Source: Deltaproteobacteria bacterium (GTDB lineage: Bacteria > Desulfobacterota > Syntrophobacteria > Syntrophobacterales > Syntrophobacteraceae). From it: a stretch of 52,189 nt of DNA. Below, in pieces: positions 1 to 8,912 of this stretch (the stretch's first letter is position 1; each line of letters opens with the position of its first letter). The notes beneath the pieces were generated by a model. The model was not told the origin of the DNA and ran no database searches. It saw nothing but the letters and a program-made list of their open reading frames with translations. Position numbers and translations under genes: made by a program. The stretch lies in the NCBI GenBank assembly GCA_021793275.1, contig JAJYTC010000009.1, positions 1-52,189 on the forward strand. The letters are read 5' to 3'.

Positions 1-2
1 AT

Positions 3-1178
3 TTCTATGCGAAAAGGTGGTGGAACGTTCTATTATTTGTATCGCTCGTCTTATTGGCTTTTATTACGACGACCGTAGCCGCTCAAGCCGGTGACCTGAC
101 AAAGTCGAATACATCCTCTCAGGACACGCTGACTACAGACACGAGTTCTCAAGCAGGTAATCTCGCAAGACATACTGCAACGCCTCCGCCGGTTGTTGGA
201 GTCGGTATTTTTGGCGCGACTTTGCCCAAGAAAGGCAGCCTTGTCGGCCACTTCGCTGCTGCATACGGCCTGAGCGCCGGCAGCCTGATCGGTACGGATT
301 CGGTTACCGCCGCGTATGCCGTGCAGAATGTCTATACAACTTACTCCCCTGAGGGCGTAGGAGTGCCTCATCTTGTCCGTAACGATCCCAAAGATGTAAA
401 AATCTGGACCATGATCGCGGGGCTGAATTACGGGCTGACGGATAACTTTGCCGTGTCGGTGGCCACCCAATATTTCATCAAACAGCAGAATGTTAATGTT
501 TTCAGAGGCATGAGCGGGGATGACCTGCTGGGAGTGGACTCAACGCATTCGGACGGCATCGGAGACACCTTTCTCACAGGCCTTTATCATCTCTATGGCG
601 ACCGAATCAACAAGATAAACATCTTTTTCGGCATGTCCGTGCCGACCGGCAGCACGACGGTTACCTCGACGGCATTCAATAACTCCGGCGTTTATTCGAT
701 CAAACGGGCCGTCTACACTTTGCAGCTTGGAACAGGAACATTTGACGCCATGCCCGGCATCACGTATGTGGGGGTTATAGGGAGATGGACATGGGGGCTT
801 TCGTACCGTAGCCGTCTACCAATGGACACAAACAACCAGGGTTATCGCTGGGGCAATTATAATGAATTCGATGGATGGACGGGTTACCGCTTGCTGCCGG
901 GGCTCGGTACATCCCTGCGCATCGTTGGAACGCTTCAAGGAAATATCGATGGCTATGATCCGCAAATTCTTGGTTACGGACCATGCTCGAATCCACTTTG
1001 GTTTGGCGGCGACTTTGTAGATTTGCTTCCGGGTGTTAGCATCAGTGGACGCTATATCGGCGTTCCCAGGTTATCCATGTCCACCGCCGTGGACTTGCCG
1101 CTCTATCAAAACCTCAACGGCCTGCATACGGCCAGAGACTACGCTGTTATTATCAGCCTGAAGTATAAGTTCTTCTGA
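3..1178 (+). CDS. Outer-membrane beta-barrel protein, 5' end outside the window
   Basis: The frame is open from base 3 with no stop, so the start lies upstream of the window. The first visible residues form a signal peptide: a basic/aromatic stretch (AKRWWN), a hydrophobic core, then a VAAQA cleavage-like site near base 90. The roughly 390 visible residues show alternating aromatic and glycine-rich segments and end in a terminal phenylalanine (KYKFF), typical of outer-membrane barrels. Repeated short strands with NNQGYRWG- and YRLLPGLGTS-like turns recall the phenol-degradation MetA-like / 'transporter' barrel family, but that link is by general resemblance only. An internal TTG at base 54 would remove most of the signal peptide and is an unlikely start. 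A strong hairpin follows the stop. Confidence 0.7.
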   Translation, partial: FYAKRWWNVLLFVSLVLLAFITTTVAAQAGDLTKSNTSSQDTLTTDTSSQAGNLARHTATPPPVVGVGIFGATLPKKGSLVGHFAAAYGLSAGSLIGTDSVTAAYAVQNVYTTYSPEGVGVPHLVRNDPKDVKIWTMIAGLNYGLTDNFAVSVATQYFIKQQNVNVFRGMSGDDLLGVDSTHSDGIGDTFLTGLYHLYGDRINKINIFFGMSVPTGSTTVTSTAFNNSGVYSIKRAVYTLQLGTGTFDAMPGITYVGVIGRWTWGLSYRSRLPMDTNNQGYRWGNYNEFDGWTGYRLLPGLGTSLRIVGTLQGNIDGYDPQILGYGPCSNPLWFGGDFVDLLPGVSISGRYIGVPRLSMSTAVDLPLYQNLNGLHTARDYAVIISLKYKFF

Positions 1179-1192
1179 AGCGGCAGGAGCTT

Positions 1193-1215
1193 GGGGGCGC
1201 GATGGTCGTGCCCCC
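1193..1215 (+). terminator. Hairpin after the outer-membrane protein gene
   Basis: GGGGGCGCGA pairs with TCGTGCCCCC around a 3-base TGG loop, a 10-bp stem with one G-T pair, 14 bases after the stop. No T-run follows, so it may be a Rho-assisted terminator or an mRNA 3' stabiliser rather than a classical intrinsic terminator. Confidence 0.5.
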
Positions 1216-1324
1216 GCAATCCATGTCTCACGCCGGCAAGTTGCGCAGCCGTTTCGCTATGGAATGATGGTATGGATATTGCTCAAAACCTGCCTGAATA
1301 CACTCCTGAGCGAAGGGGATGCCA

Positions 1325-1684
1325 ATGGGACTCGTTGTGGTGTTGGACGACGAAGCGGACGCATGCCGTCTGATGCAACGCATTATCAGTGCTATGGGGC
1401 ACGAAGTCCATGCCTTCATGGATCATCATGAGGCGTTGGAGTGGGTCCGAAGCTACAAACCGGATCTGGCCGTCATAGACATCAAGCTCCATGGAGCAAG
1501 TGGATTGAGTGTTCTTCAGTCCATCCGGCAGATGCGTTTTCCGACGAAAGTCATCATGGTCACGGGATGCCCTTCCGAGGAAACCGCCGAGGAAGCGAGG
1601 GAGATCGGTGCGGAAGCTTATTTATCCAAGCCTCTTGAAATAGCCGAGGTGGAAGAACGGGTGAAAAGGGCGCTTACGCAGTAA
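1325..1684 (+). CDS. Single-domain response regulator
   Basis: A 119-residue receiver domain with no output domain. The expected residues are present: acidic pair D8-D9, phospho-acceptor D52 in the VIDIK strand, T80 in MVTG, and K102 in the LSKPL loop. Such stand-alone receivers act by protein-protein contact or as phosphate relays to a histidine kinase. The start at 1325 is preferred over the ATG six bases upstream because AAGGGG (1313-1318) lies 6 bases before it, whereas the upstream ATG abuts that site. No cognate kinase is adjacent; the PAS kinase near 11 kb and the GAF/HisKA protein near 15 kb are possible but unsupported partners. Confidence 0.85.
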   Translation: MGLVVVLDDEADACRLMQRIISAMGHEVHAFMDHHEALEWVRSYKPDLAVIDIKLHGASGLSVLQSIRQMRFPTKVIMVTGCPSEETAEEAREIGAEAYLSKPLEIAEVEERVKRALTQ

Positions 1685-1778
1685 TAGGATAGAAGAATCG
1701 GTATTCAAGCGAGCTTAAAATGAGAATACCTTGCGGCTTACATTGGACAGAGATTGTTTGGCTCCGAGGGGAGAGGTG

Positions 1779-3893
1779 ATGGCTGATTCGTCTATACAGG
1801 GGGTTTTCAGTGTTTGTTCCGGTTGCACCGTCCGTTGCCCTATTGAGGTTGAAGTTGAAAACGGGGCCGTCAGGCATATCTGGGGCAACCCCCATCTGCT
1901 GGGGGGACGGCATTCGTGCGCCAGGGGAGCGGCACAAAAGGCAACATATAGTGACAGCAATCGTGTCCAGCATCCCATGATACGGGAGGGCGAGCGCGGT
2001 TCGGGAAAATGGAGGAAAGCCGGCTGGGATGAAGCATTGGACTATATTGCGGACAGACTGAAAGTCATAATTGAAAAATACGGCGGCGAGAGCGTTGTGC
2101 TCGGCGACAGGGGCGGTCCGTTTACGGACCTGCACAAGGCTTTTATCAAGGCACTGGGTTCTCCCAACTATTTCAACCATCATGCCTCCTGTTCGAACAG
2201 TGTCCACAATGCCCACAACGCCCTTGCCGGACAGAGGCGAAATACTGTCAGCTACGACTGGAAGAACTGCAAGTACTGTATCCTCTATGCCCGCAACATA
2301 GTGGAATCGTTAGGCACCAAGGAAGCCAAGGATTTTATCGACGCCCGTCAAAACGGCATGAAAGTTGTCTATACCGATGTCCGATGGAGCTATACGGCGG
2401 CCAAGGCGGACCGTTTCTTCATACTGCGGCCCGGGACCGATTATGCCTTCAACCTGGCGCTCATCAATGTCCTTGTGAGGGAAAAGCTCTACGACGAGGA
2501 ATTTGTAAACGATTGGGTCCTGGGAATGAAGGAACTGATTGCCTTCATCGAGCCTTACACTCCCGAATGGGCGGAGGTGGAAACAGGCGTTTCCGCGAGA
2601 CAAATAAAGCAAGTGGCGCACGAACTGGCCGAGGCCGCCCCTTCGGTCATAGTGAACCAGGGCTGGATGACGGCTCGAGGCGAAGACGACTATTACTTCA
2701 GGCGCTCCATCTATATTCTGAACGCGCTGCTTGGCGCCTACGAGGCCAAGGGCGGGATTCTTTTCAACAAAAATGAAACGCATTGCGGCTATAAGCTCTT
2801 GAGGAAGTTCGCCGACTTGCCTCCCAAGGTTGACAAAAAACGCTTCGACGGAATCGGATGGAAATACAAGCATCTTTCGGCGGACTACGGATTGGCGCAG
2901 ATGCTGCCTTACGCGATTTTGAACGAAGACCCCTATCCGGTGAAGGCTTTTATTTGCTATCGATTTGATCCGCTCTCGGGCCTCCCGGATCCCGAGACGT
3001 TCAAAGCGGGCCTCATGAAACTCGACCTGCTGGTATCAGTTGATATCAACTACAGTCATACTGCATGGATTTCGGACGTAATCCTTCCCGAGTCGCTTTT
3101 TTTGGAAAGAACGGACCCGGTCATCGCCAAGGGCGGACCCAAGCCGGCGCTGTGGCTGCGCCGCCAGGCGGTCGAACCCCGGTACGACAGCAAACCGAGG
3201 TGGTGGATTTTCAAGCATCTGGCCGAGCGGCTGGGAATCGGCCGCTACTTCCCTTATGAAACGGCCGAGGAGATGATAGCGTGGCAACTTCAGGACATGG
3301 GACTTTCGCTTTCGGATTTTGATGAGAAAGGCTATGTGGCTCTTAACAAAGACCAGATTCTTTTCGACCGAAAACGGTCGCTTCCATTCAAGACACCTTC
3401 CAAAAAATTCGAAATGGTCTCCAGTATGCTGGAGGATAACGGAATACCTTCATTTCCTCCTTACGAAAGCCCCCAGCCGCCGCCTGAAGGTCATTACCGG
3501 CTCATTACCGGAAAGGTCGCCGTGCATACGCAGGGTACAAGCCTCGACAATATTTACCTCAATGAACTCCTGTCGGAAAACAGCCTGTGGATCAACAGCA
3601 AGGAGGCGCAAAAGCTCGGCCTTAAAGCCGGAGATGGTGTAGAGGTCTGTAACGGAGACGTCGTTGAACGAGGGAAGCTCGCCGTCACCGAGTTTATCCA
3701 TCCCGAAGTGGTATACACTCTGCACGGATTCGGCCGGCAGGTCCCTTTGCAAACGCGGGCCTACAAAAAGGGCATGAGGGATAACACTCTCATGAAAGGG
3801 CTTTTGAAAGTGGCTGTCGGCGGAAACTGTCCGATCGGGGATTGTTTCGTAAAGGTACGGAAGGCTTCCAAAGAAGAAAATGCGAAGGATTGA
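1779..3893 (+). CDS. Cytoplasmic molybdopterin oxidoreductase, catalytic subunit (PsrA/PhsA-like)
   Basis: A 704-residue member of the Mo/W-bisPGD (DMSO reductase) superfamily. The N-terminus carries a [4Fe-4S] motif at C13-x2-C16-x3-C20-x26-C47, followed by the molybdopterin domain and a C-terminal dinucleotide-binding domain (about residues 580-700). C138, in HHASCSNSV, sits where the metal-ligand cysteine of polysulfide/thiosulfate-type enzymes falls. There is no twin-arginine signal, so the enzyme should be cytoplasmic. The start at 1779 follows AGGGGAG by 5 bases; a TTG at 1731 has no comparable site. Five bases separate its stop from the next ATG. With the Fe-S protein and NAD(P)H-type flavoprotein downstream it probably forms a soluble complex. 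The substrate cannot be read from the sequence; sulfur-compound reduction or formate/aldehyde chemistry are options. Confidence 0.85.
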   Translation: MADSSIQGVFSVCSGCTVRCPIEVEVENGAVRHIWGNPHLLGGRHSCARGAAQKATYSDSNRVQHPMIREGERGSGKWRKAGWDEALDYIADRLKVIIEKYGGESVVLGDRGGPFTDLHKAFIKALGSPNYFNHHASCSNSVHNAHNALAGQRRNTVSYDWKNCKYCILYARNIVESLGTKEAKDFIDARQNGMKVVYTDVRWSYTAAKADRFFILRPGTDYAFNLALINVLVREKLYDEEFVNDWVLGMKELIAFIEPYTPEWAEVETGVSARQIKQVAHELAEAAPSVIVNQGWMTARGEDDYYFRRSIYILNALLGAYEAKGGILFNKNETHCGYKLLRKFADLPPKVDKKRFDGIGWKYKHLSADYGLAQMLPYAILNEDPYPVKAFICYRFDPLSGLPDPETFKAGLMKLDLLVSVDINYSHTAWISDVILPESLFLERTDPVIAKGGPKPALWLRRQAVEPRYDSKPRWWIFKHLAERLGIGRYFPYETAEEMIAWQLQDMGLSLSDFDEKGYVALNKDQILFDRKRSLPFKTPSKKFEMVSSMLEDNGIPSFPPYESPQPPPEGHYRLITGKVAVHTQGTSLDNIYLNELLSENSLWINSKEAQKLGLKAGDGVEVCNGDVVERGKLAVTEFIHPEVVYTLHGFGRQVPLQTRAYKKGMRDNTLMKGLLKVAVGGNCPIGDCFVKVRKASKEENAKD

Positions 3894-3898
3894 GCTTC

Positions 3899-4411
3899 AT
3901 GAGCTGCTACTACATTTATCAGGATCAGAATAGGTGCATCGGGTGCCAGGCATGCGAAGTTCATTGTAAGACCGCAAACGACATACCCGTCGGTCCGAGC
4001 CTGTGCAAGATCGTCGGTGTAGGGCCACGAGTGAAAAACGGCGTCCCGAGGATCAATTTCGTATTCATGCCCTGCTTTCATTGTGAAGAGCCCTGGTGCG
4101 TTTCCGCCTGCCCCACGGGCGCCATGCAAAAGCGGCCCAAAGACGGCGTTGTGTTTGTCAAAGCCGACGAATGCATCGGTTGCAAGGCCTGTATCACGGC
4201 ATGTCCGTGGGGGGCCCCCCAATGGGATCAGACCTCGGGGCGAGTAATAAAGTGCAACATGTGCAAGGACAGGCTGGATAATGGCCTGGAGCCCGCCTGT
4301 GTTACCGGGTGCACGACCGCGGCCCTCAAACTTATTTCGCCCGGTGAAGCGGACCATTTGAAGCGAACCGCATCCGCAAAGACAATGGTCGCAGACAGGA
4401 TTGGGCCTTAG
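3899..4411 (+). CDS. Ferredoxin-like electron-transfer subunit with four [4Fe-4S] clusters
   Basis: A 170-residue protein of the DmsB/PsrB/FdhB class. Sixteen cysteines form four cluster motifs: CIGCQACEVHC, CFHCEEPWCVSAC, CIGCKACITAC and a fourth with an 11-residue spacer (CNMC...CVTGC). It should wire electrons between the molybdenum subunit upstream and the flavoprotein downstream. The start at 3899 is supported by AAGGA (3885-3889) 9 bases upstream; 57 bases of upstream open frame overlap the previous gene and are unlikely to be translated. It has no membrane anchor or signal peptide, unlike complexes that use a PsrC/NrfD membrane subunit; none is present nearby. Confidence 0.9.
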   Translation: MSCYYIYQDQNRCIGCQACEVHCKTANDIPVGPSLCKIVGVGPRVKNGVPRINFVFMPCFHCEEPWCVSACPTGAMQKRPKDGVVFVKADECIGCKACITACPWGAPQWDQTSGRVIKCNMCKDRLDNGLEPACVTGCTTAALKLISPGEADHLKRTASAKTMVADRIGP

Positions 4412-4448
4412 ACTTCAACCTGTGAACTCGATGTTTATTTCCATGTCG

Positions 4449-4471
4449 GCGCCGGCGACGGTTGCCGGCGC
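4449..4471 (+). promoter_or_regulatory. GC-rich hairpin just before the flavoprotein ribosome site
   Basis: GCGCCGGC pairs perfectly with GCCGGCGC around a 7-base loop (GACGGTT), ending 4 bases before the GGAGG of the next gene. It could tune translation or mRNA stability between subunit genes; no function is shown. Confidence 0.35.
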
Positions 4472-4485
4472 GCTGGGAGGTGACC

Positions 4486-6417
4486 ATGACCGGCAGGCCT
4501 CTTTTTACTCCCGGGCCGGGCGCGGATAAAGATCGTAGAATATACGGCGCGGACGGCCTGAAGAGGGAATCGTCCGCACCATGCCAGTTGCACTGCCCCG
4601 CGGGAATCGATATTCCTTCGTATGTAGCTCTGATTGGCCTCGGACGATACGATGAGGCGATCGATGTCATAAGGCGGGATAACCCGTTCCCCTGGGTATG
4701 CGGCTTGATCTGTCCAAACCCTTGCGAATCATGGTGTCAGCGGCGCCACCTCGATAAACCGCTTGCGCTAAAAGACCTCAAGGGGTTTGCTGCACGGACG
4801 GCGTTTGAAAACCGGGGCGGCTACTCCAACCCCCGACCTCAAAACAACTATGGTGAGAAAGTGGCCGTGGTGGGCTCCGGCCCTGCCGGTCTTTCCGCTG
4901 CCTTTTTTCTGGCCGGGCAAGGCTATGGTGTGACTGTTTTCGAGGCCATGCACGAGCCGGGAGGGTTGCTTGTAACCGGAATTCCCGAATATCGTCTGCC
5001 GCGGGAAATCGTACGCAACGAGATAGATGCAATCAGGCAGATGGGCGTCGAAATCGTCGTCAACACTCCCGTCGGGACAGACCTTACGCTCGACCGGCTG
5101 CGAAAAGACGGCTACAGAGCCTTTTTCCTCGGCATAGGGGCCTGGGACAGCATGCGCCTGGGTATCGAGGGTGAGGAACAGTTCCCACAGGTAATCAGCG
5201 TGCTGGATTTCTTGAAAGATGTCTCCTTTGGCATGAAGATCAAGCCGGCCAACAGGGTGGCTGTGATTGGCGGGGGCAATGCGGCTATTGACGCCGCGAG
5301 GACCCTGGTACGGCTTGGGGCCGAGTCCGTCAGCATAGTATATCGAAGGACTCGTTCTGAAATGCCGGCTCATTTCGAGGAGGTCATTCAGGCGGCCGAA
5401 GAAGGGATCCACGTCCATCAGTTGACCATCCCTCTCAGGATCGGGGGCGCCTATGGCAAGGTGGACTATCTGGAATGCGCAATGGCCTCTCTGGGCGAGC
5501 CGGATGATACCGGGCGGCGAAGGCCGGTCCCGATTGCCGATTCGCAATATAAAATGCCGGTTGGCGCGGTCATTGAAGCTATCGGGCAGAGGAGCGCGAT
5601 CGGCAAATATCCGGGCCTGGGCGGCCTGGAAGTCTCCAAATGGGGCAATGTCCGGATCCATCCGCACAGCCAGCAGACCTCCGTGCCCGATGTCTTCGCC
5701 GGGGGCGATGCGGTGACCGGGCCGGCGACCGTAATTGAGGCCATTGCCGCCGGGAAAAGGGCTGCGGCCGGCATACACGCCTTTTTGAGGGGCCTGCCCG
5801 CTCCGCAGTCTACACCCCCTCGACCGCGTGGCATGATCGAACCGATTCGAATGGACTACCAGGCCAAGGCTTTTATTCAGCGACAGGAAATCCCGCTGAT
5901 CGATCTCGACCGCAGGATGCACACTTTTGACCGGGTCGAACTGGGACTCGATGAGATCGCGGCCAAACAGGAGGCCACGAGATGCATGCGGTGCGACATT
6001 TGCGAACGTTGCGGGAAATGTGAACAGGTCTGCATCGAAAGGCTCGGCGCCTCCGCCATCTCATTTTATCATTCAGGTGAAAGCTCTCTCATTCTCAAAG
6101 ACTATGTCCACGGCCTGCCCCACTGTATAGGCTGCGGGGCCTGTGCCAACATTTGCCCGACAGGGGCCCTCCAGTTGGAAGACCACGGCAACGTGCGGTT
6201 CCTTCTCATGTGCGGGACCATAATAAACAAGGTCAAAATGGAACAGTGCGAAAGGTGCGGCGCGTTCCATACGCCTGCGGTAATGGTCCGTCATCTGGAG
6301 AATCAGTTGCGGATTCCAGCGGAGATTTTTGATCGGAAGCTTTGCGCCGACTGCAGGCGGATAGTCCGAGCATCGAAGATGGTCGGACTATCCGGGGAGG
6401 CAGACTCTTCCCTTTAA
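4486..6417 (+). CDS. GltD-like NAD(P)H flavoprotein with extra ferredoxin domain
   Basis: A 643-residue fusion. The N-terminal Fe-S domain has cysteines at 33, 37, 72, 76, 80 and 84, as in the small subunit of glutamate synthase. It is followed by an FAD site GSGPAG (130-135), an NAD(P)H site GGGNAAIDAA (about 264-273) and the C-terminal FAD motif around FAGGDAVTGPATV. The last 120 residues add cysteine clusters (CMRCDICERCGKCEQVC, CIGCGACANIC) and a late C-x2-C pair. Related proteins (GltD, AegA, NfnB) move electrons between NAD(P)H and Fe-S partners. Here it probably couples the pyridine nucleotide pool to the molybdenum enzyme upstream. The start has GGAGG 5 bases upstream. Confidence 0.85.
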   Translation: MTGRPLFTPGPGADKDRRIYGADGLKRESSAPCQLHCPAGIDIPSYVALIGLGRYDEAIDVIRRDNPFPWVCGLICPNPCESWCQRRHLDKPLALKDLKGFAARTAFENRGGYSNPRPQNNYGEKVAVVGSGPAGLSAAFFLAGQGYGVTVFEAMHEPGGLLVTGIPEYRLPREIVRNEIDAIRQMGVEIVVNTPVGTDLTLDRLRKDGYRAFFLGIGAWDSMRLGIEGEEQFPQVISVLDFLKDVSFGMKIKPANRVAVIGGGNAAIDAARTLVRLGAESVSIVYRRTRSEMPAHFEEVIQAAEEGIHVHQLTIPLRIGGAYGKVDYLECAMASLGEPDDTGRRRPVPIADSQYKMPVGAVIEAIGQRSAIGKYPGLGGLEVSKWGNVRIHPHSQQTSVPDVFAGGDAVTGPATVIEAIAAGKRAAAGIHAFLRGLPAPQSTPPRPRGMIEPIRMDYQAKAFIQRQEIPLIDLDRRMHTFDRVELGLDEIAAKQEATRCMRCDICERCGKCEQVCIERLGASAISFYHSGESSLILKDYVHGLPHCIGCGACANICPTGALQLEDHGNVRFLLMCGTIINKVKMEQCERCGAFHTPAVMVRHLENQLRIPAEIFDRKLCADCRRIVRASKMVGLSGEADSSL

Positions 6418-6421
6418 AAGA

Positions 6422-7339
6422 TCAGTTTGCCTGCAGAAAGGCCGCAAGGCTCGCGTCGTCTTCGACGTTCGACACCTTGGCGTTTCGATCTATCCTTCTC
6501 ATGAGTCCGCGCAATACTTTCTTGGGGCCCACCTCGACAAAATTATCGAATCCCGCGCCGATCAGCCGCTCCATGCATTGCCGCCAGAGAACGGAACCGC
6601 AGATCTGGCGGCTCAGCTTGCCGGCTATCTCCGAACCGCTGCCGGGGATTTGAGCATCGACGTTGTTTACCACCGGGATTTGGGGATTTTTGAATACGCA
6701 TTCCCGAAGAATCGGCTCGAATTTTTTGCGCGCATACTCCATACATCGGCTGTGCCAGGGGCCGCTTACGTTCAGCTTTACGCACTTCCTGGCCCCGGCC
6801 TTTTCGCACATCGACGCCGCGTTGTTTACCTCGACTTCGGGTCCGGTGATGATGATCTGCTCGACGCAATTTATATTAGCAATCTCGGCGCCTGCCACCT
6901 TGCAAATCTCGCGTATCTTTTCCTCTTCCAAATCCATTATGGCGGCCATACCGCCAGGTTCGACAATGGCCGCCTCCTGCATGAACTTTCCCCTGTGCAA
7001 AACGAGCTTGAGAGTGTCCTCGATGCTCAGCACTCCCGCCGCATACAGGGCGCTGTACTCACCCAGGCTGTGTCCGGCCGCAGCCGCCGGGTAGATCTCG
7101 TGCATCCGCAATACGGTCAGGCACGCAAGGTTTACCACGGTCATCGCCGGCTGTACGTTTTCGGTCAAAACAAGCACGTCTTCGGGGCCTTCGAAGCACA
7201 GCTTTGTAATGTCCATTTTCAGTATATCGTTGGCTTTTTGGAACAGCTCCCGCACTTCGCTGTAGTTGTCGTGAAACTCGCGCCCCATTCCTACGTATTG
7301 GGAGCCCTGGCCCGGAAAAAGGAACACCCAGTTCTTCAT
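6422..7339 (-). CDS. fabD: Malonyl-CoA:ACP transacylase
   Basis: This enzyme loads malonyl groups onto acyl carrier protein for fatty-acid synthesis. The 305 residues match the usual size. FPGQGSQ opens the domain, S91 lies in the nucleophile elbow GHSLGE, and H196 lies in SGPWHS. The start at 7339 follows AAGGA by 6 bases; a further 14 codons upstream are open but lack a ribosome site. It lies about 100 bases downstream of tilS on the same strand and converges with the flavoprotein gene with only 4 bases between stops. Other fab genes are not present, so the usual fab cluster is broken up here. Confidence 0.95.
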   Translation of the reverse strand: MKNWVFLFPGQGSQYVGMGREFHDNYSEVRELFQKANDILKMDITKLCFEGPEDVLVLTENVQPAMTVVNLACLTVLRMHEIYPAAAAGHSLGEYSALYAAGVLSIEDTLKLVLHRGKFMQEAAIVEPGGMAAIMDLEEEKIREICKVAGAEIANINCVEQIIITGPEVEVNNAASMCEKAGARKCVKLNVSGPWHSRCMEYARKKFEPILRECVFKNPQIPVVNNVDAQIPGSGSEIAGKLSRQICGSVLWRQCMERLIGAGFDNFVEVGPKKVLRGLMRRIDRNAKVSNVEDDASLAAFLQAN

Positions 7340-7380
7340 TCCAAGTCCTTTCAGTTGATGCTGGTGGGATCGGACAAGCA

Positions 7381-7414
7381 AGAGCGGGGAAAAAAGCGCT
7401 TCCCGCTCTCTTTT
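7381..7414 (+). terminator. Hairpin between tilS and fabD
   Basis: AGAGCGGG (7381-7388) pairs with CCCGCTCT (7402-7409), followed on the + strand by CTTTT. Its T-run faces the + strand, although both flanking genes run leftward, so it may instead end antisense transcription or act as an RNA hairpin in the tilS-fabD transcript. Confidence 0.35.
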
Positions 7415-7445
7415 GACCTGGCAATGTTTTCACTTTCCGCTTCTA

Positions 7446-8912
7446 TTAATCTCCGGCGTGGAAGTCAAGAGCGGAACACAGGGGATTTCCGTCGCCTGAC
7501 AACCGGACAAGCTTCACCATGAGAATCTGCTTCGTATCGGAGTCGACCTTCACCCTGTCGTCCATTCTCATTCCGGCGATCCAGCAGATTTTTTCGCTGT
7601 CGCAAAGCAGCGGGATTGCCTGCCGCTCGTGCCTTGGGACCATGCAGTCGGTAAAAAAATCCTGGAGCTTTTTCGTACCGCTCATGCCAAGAGGGTGAAA
7701 TCGATCTCCGGGTCTTCGGAACCTCAATTGCAAAGGCCACTTGAGCTTTTCCCGGTCCATGCGGATGCTGTCGCGATCCGAATCGGGCACAAGAGAGGCT
7801 TTAGCCTCGCCCGACCGCAGCTCGAAGCTGAACCTGCCGAAAACATAGCTGCCCGGAGCACGGATAACGAGCGGTTCATGCGGCAGCTCATCGGGCCCAC
7901 CGCAACTCTTCAGACTGATGAAAAGCTTTCCTCCCCGCCCTACCGCTTCGATCCCTCCAGGAATTTCGACCGATTTTCCCCTTTTGCCCGAAAAAACCAG
8001 CTCGATCACGGGTTCGACGTGCACGAACCCGACGCCAGAAAGATTGCCTTTGACGATGCTTATGCCGAGCCGCAGGATACGGCGCGCCAGGGCGGTATGA
8101 AGGCGCCGGATCCGGTCCAAATCGAGCGCACACCGGCCTTCAGCCGTCTCCAGGCATATATCGTCCCACAGCTCCTGGACTTGCGACTTCCACCAGGACT
8201 CTTCCTCCCGCGCCAGGTCCGCGCAACGCGTAATGGTCCGGACAATTTCCGGGTTGAAGGCCTCTTTGAGGAGCGGGAAAACTTTGAGGCGTAGAAAGTT
8301 TCTCTGGCACGAGGGGACGAAATTCGTAGAATCGTTCCTGAACTCCATGCCGCTTTCCTGCAGGTATTCCAGGATGGCGGCCCGCGCAGCGAAAAGGAGC
8401 GGACGGATTATCCCCTCCTGCGTAAACGGAGACATAGCCTGAATGCCTGCCGGACCCGTCCCCCTCAAAATCCTCAGCAGCACTTCCTCCGCCTGGTCGT
8501 CTGCGGTGTGCCCCAGGGCAATTTTGTCGGCCTTGAGTTCGGAAGCGGTTTTCGAAAAAAAAGAACGCCTGCACTCCCTGGCGGCCATCTCGATCGAAAT
8601 CTTCCTCTTTCGGGCAAAACCGCTCACATCGGCCTCGGCGCAACGGAAATCAAGCCCGGCCGAACGGGCCAGCGCTCTCACGAACTCCCTGTCCTCATCG
8701 GATTCTTTCCCCCGGAGCCGGTGGTCAAAATGGACAACGGTGATGCGTTCCAGGGCCAGGGCTTCTTTTAGACCGGTCAATACGCCCAGAAGAGCGACCG
8801 AATCCGGGCCGCCGGACACTGCGGTCAGGACATGGTCGCCTTGCGCTATCAGGCCATGTTTGCTTATGTACTCGAATGCCAGTGCCGGAAGGGACTTAGC
8901 GGTAGGGTTCAT
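7446..8912 (-). CDS. tilS: tRNA(Ile)-lysidine synthetase
   Basis: This ATP-dependent enzyme converts C34 of the CAU-anticodon tRNA-Ile to lysidine so that AUA is read correctly. The N-terminal PP-loop SGGPDS spans residues 33-38, followed by the ATPase fold with HTADDQAEEVLLRI and a region (about 210-330) typical of the tRNA-recognition domain. The C-terminal part has the TilS_C motif around LRFRRPGDRFHPLGMSG. At 488 residues it is full length. Its start overlaps the stop of the upstream membrane-protein gene by 4 bases (ATGA), suggesting translational coupling. Confidence 0.93.
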   Translation of the reverse strand: MNPTAKSLPALAFEYISKHGLIAQGDHVLTAVSGGPDSVALLGVLTGLKEALALERITVVHFDHRLRGKESDEDREFVRALARSAGLDFRCAEADVSGFARKRKISIEMAARECRRSFFSKTASELKADKIALGHTADDQAEEVLLRILRGTGPAGIQAMSPFTQEGIIRPLLFAARAAILEYLQESGMEFRNDSTNFVPSCQRNFLRLKVFPLLKEAFNPEIVRTITRCADLAREEESWWKSQVQELWDDICLETAEGRCALDLDRIRRLHTALARRILRLGISIVKGNLSGVGFVHVEPVIELVFSGKRGKSVEIPGGIEAVGRGGKLFISLKSCGGPDELPHEPLVIRAPGSYVFGRFSFELRSGEAKASLVPDSDRDSIRMDREKLKWPLQLRFRRPGDRFHPLGMSGTKKLQDFFTDCMVPRHERQAIPLLCDSEKICWIAGMRMDDRVKVDSDTKQILMVKLVRLSGDGNPLCSALDFHAGD

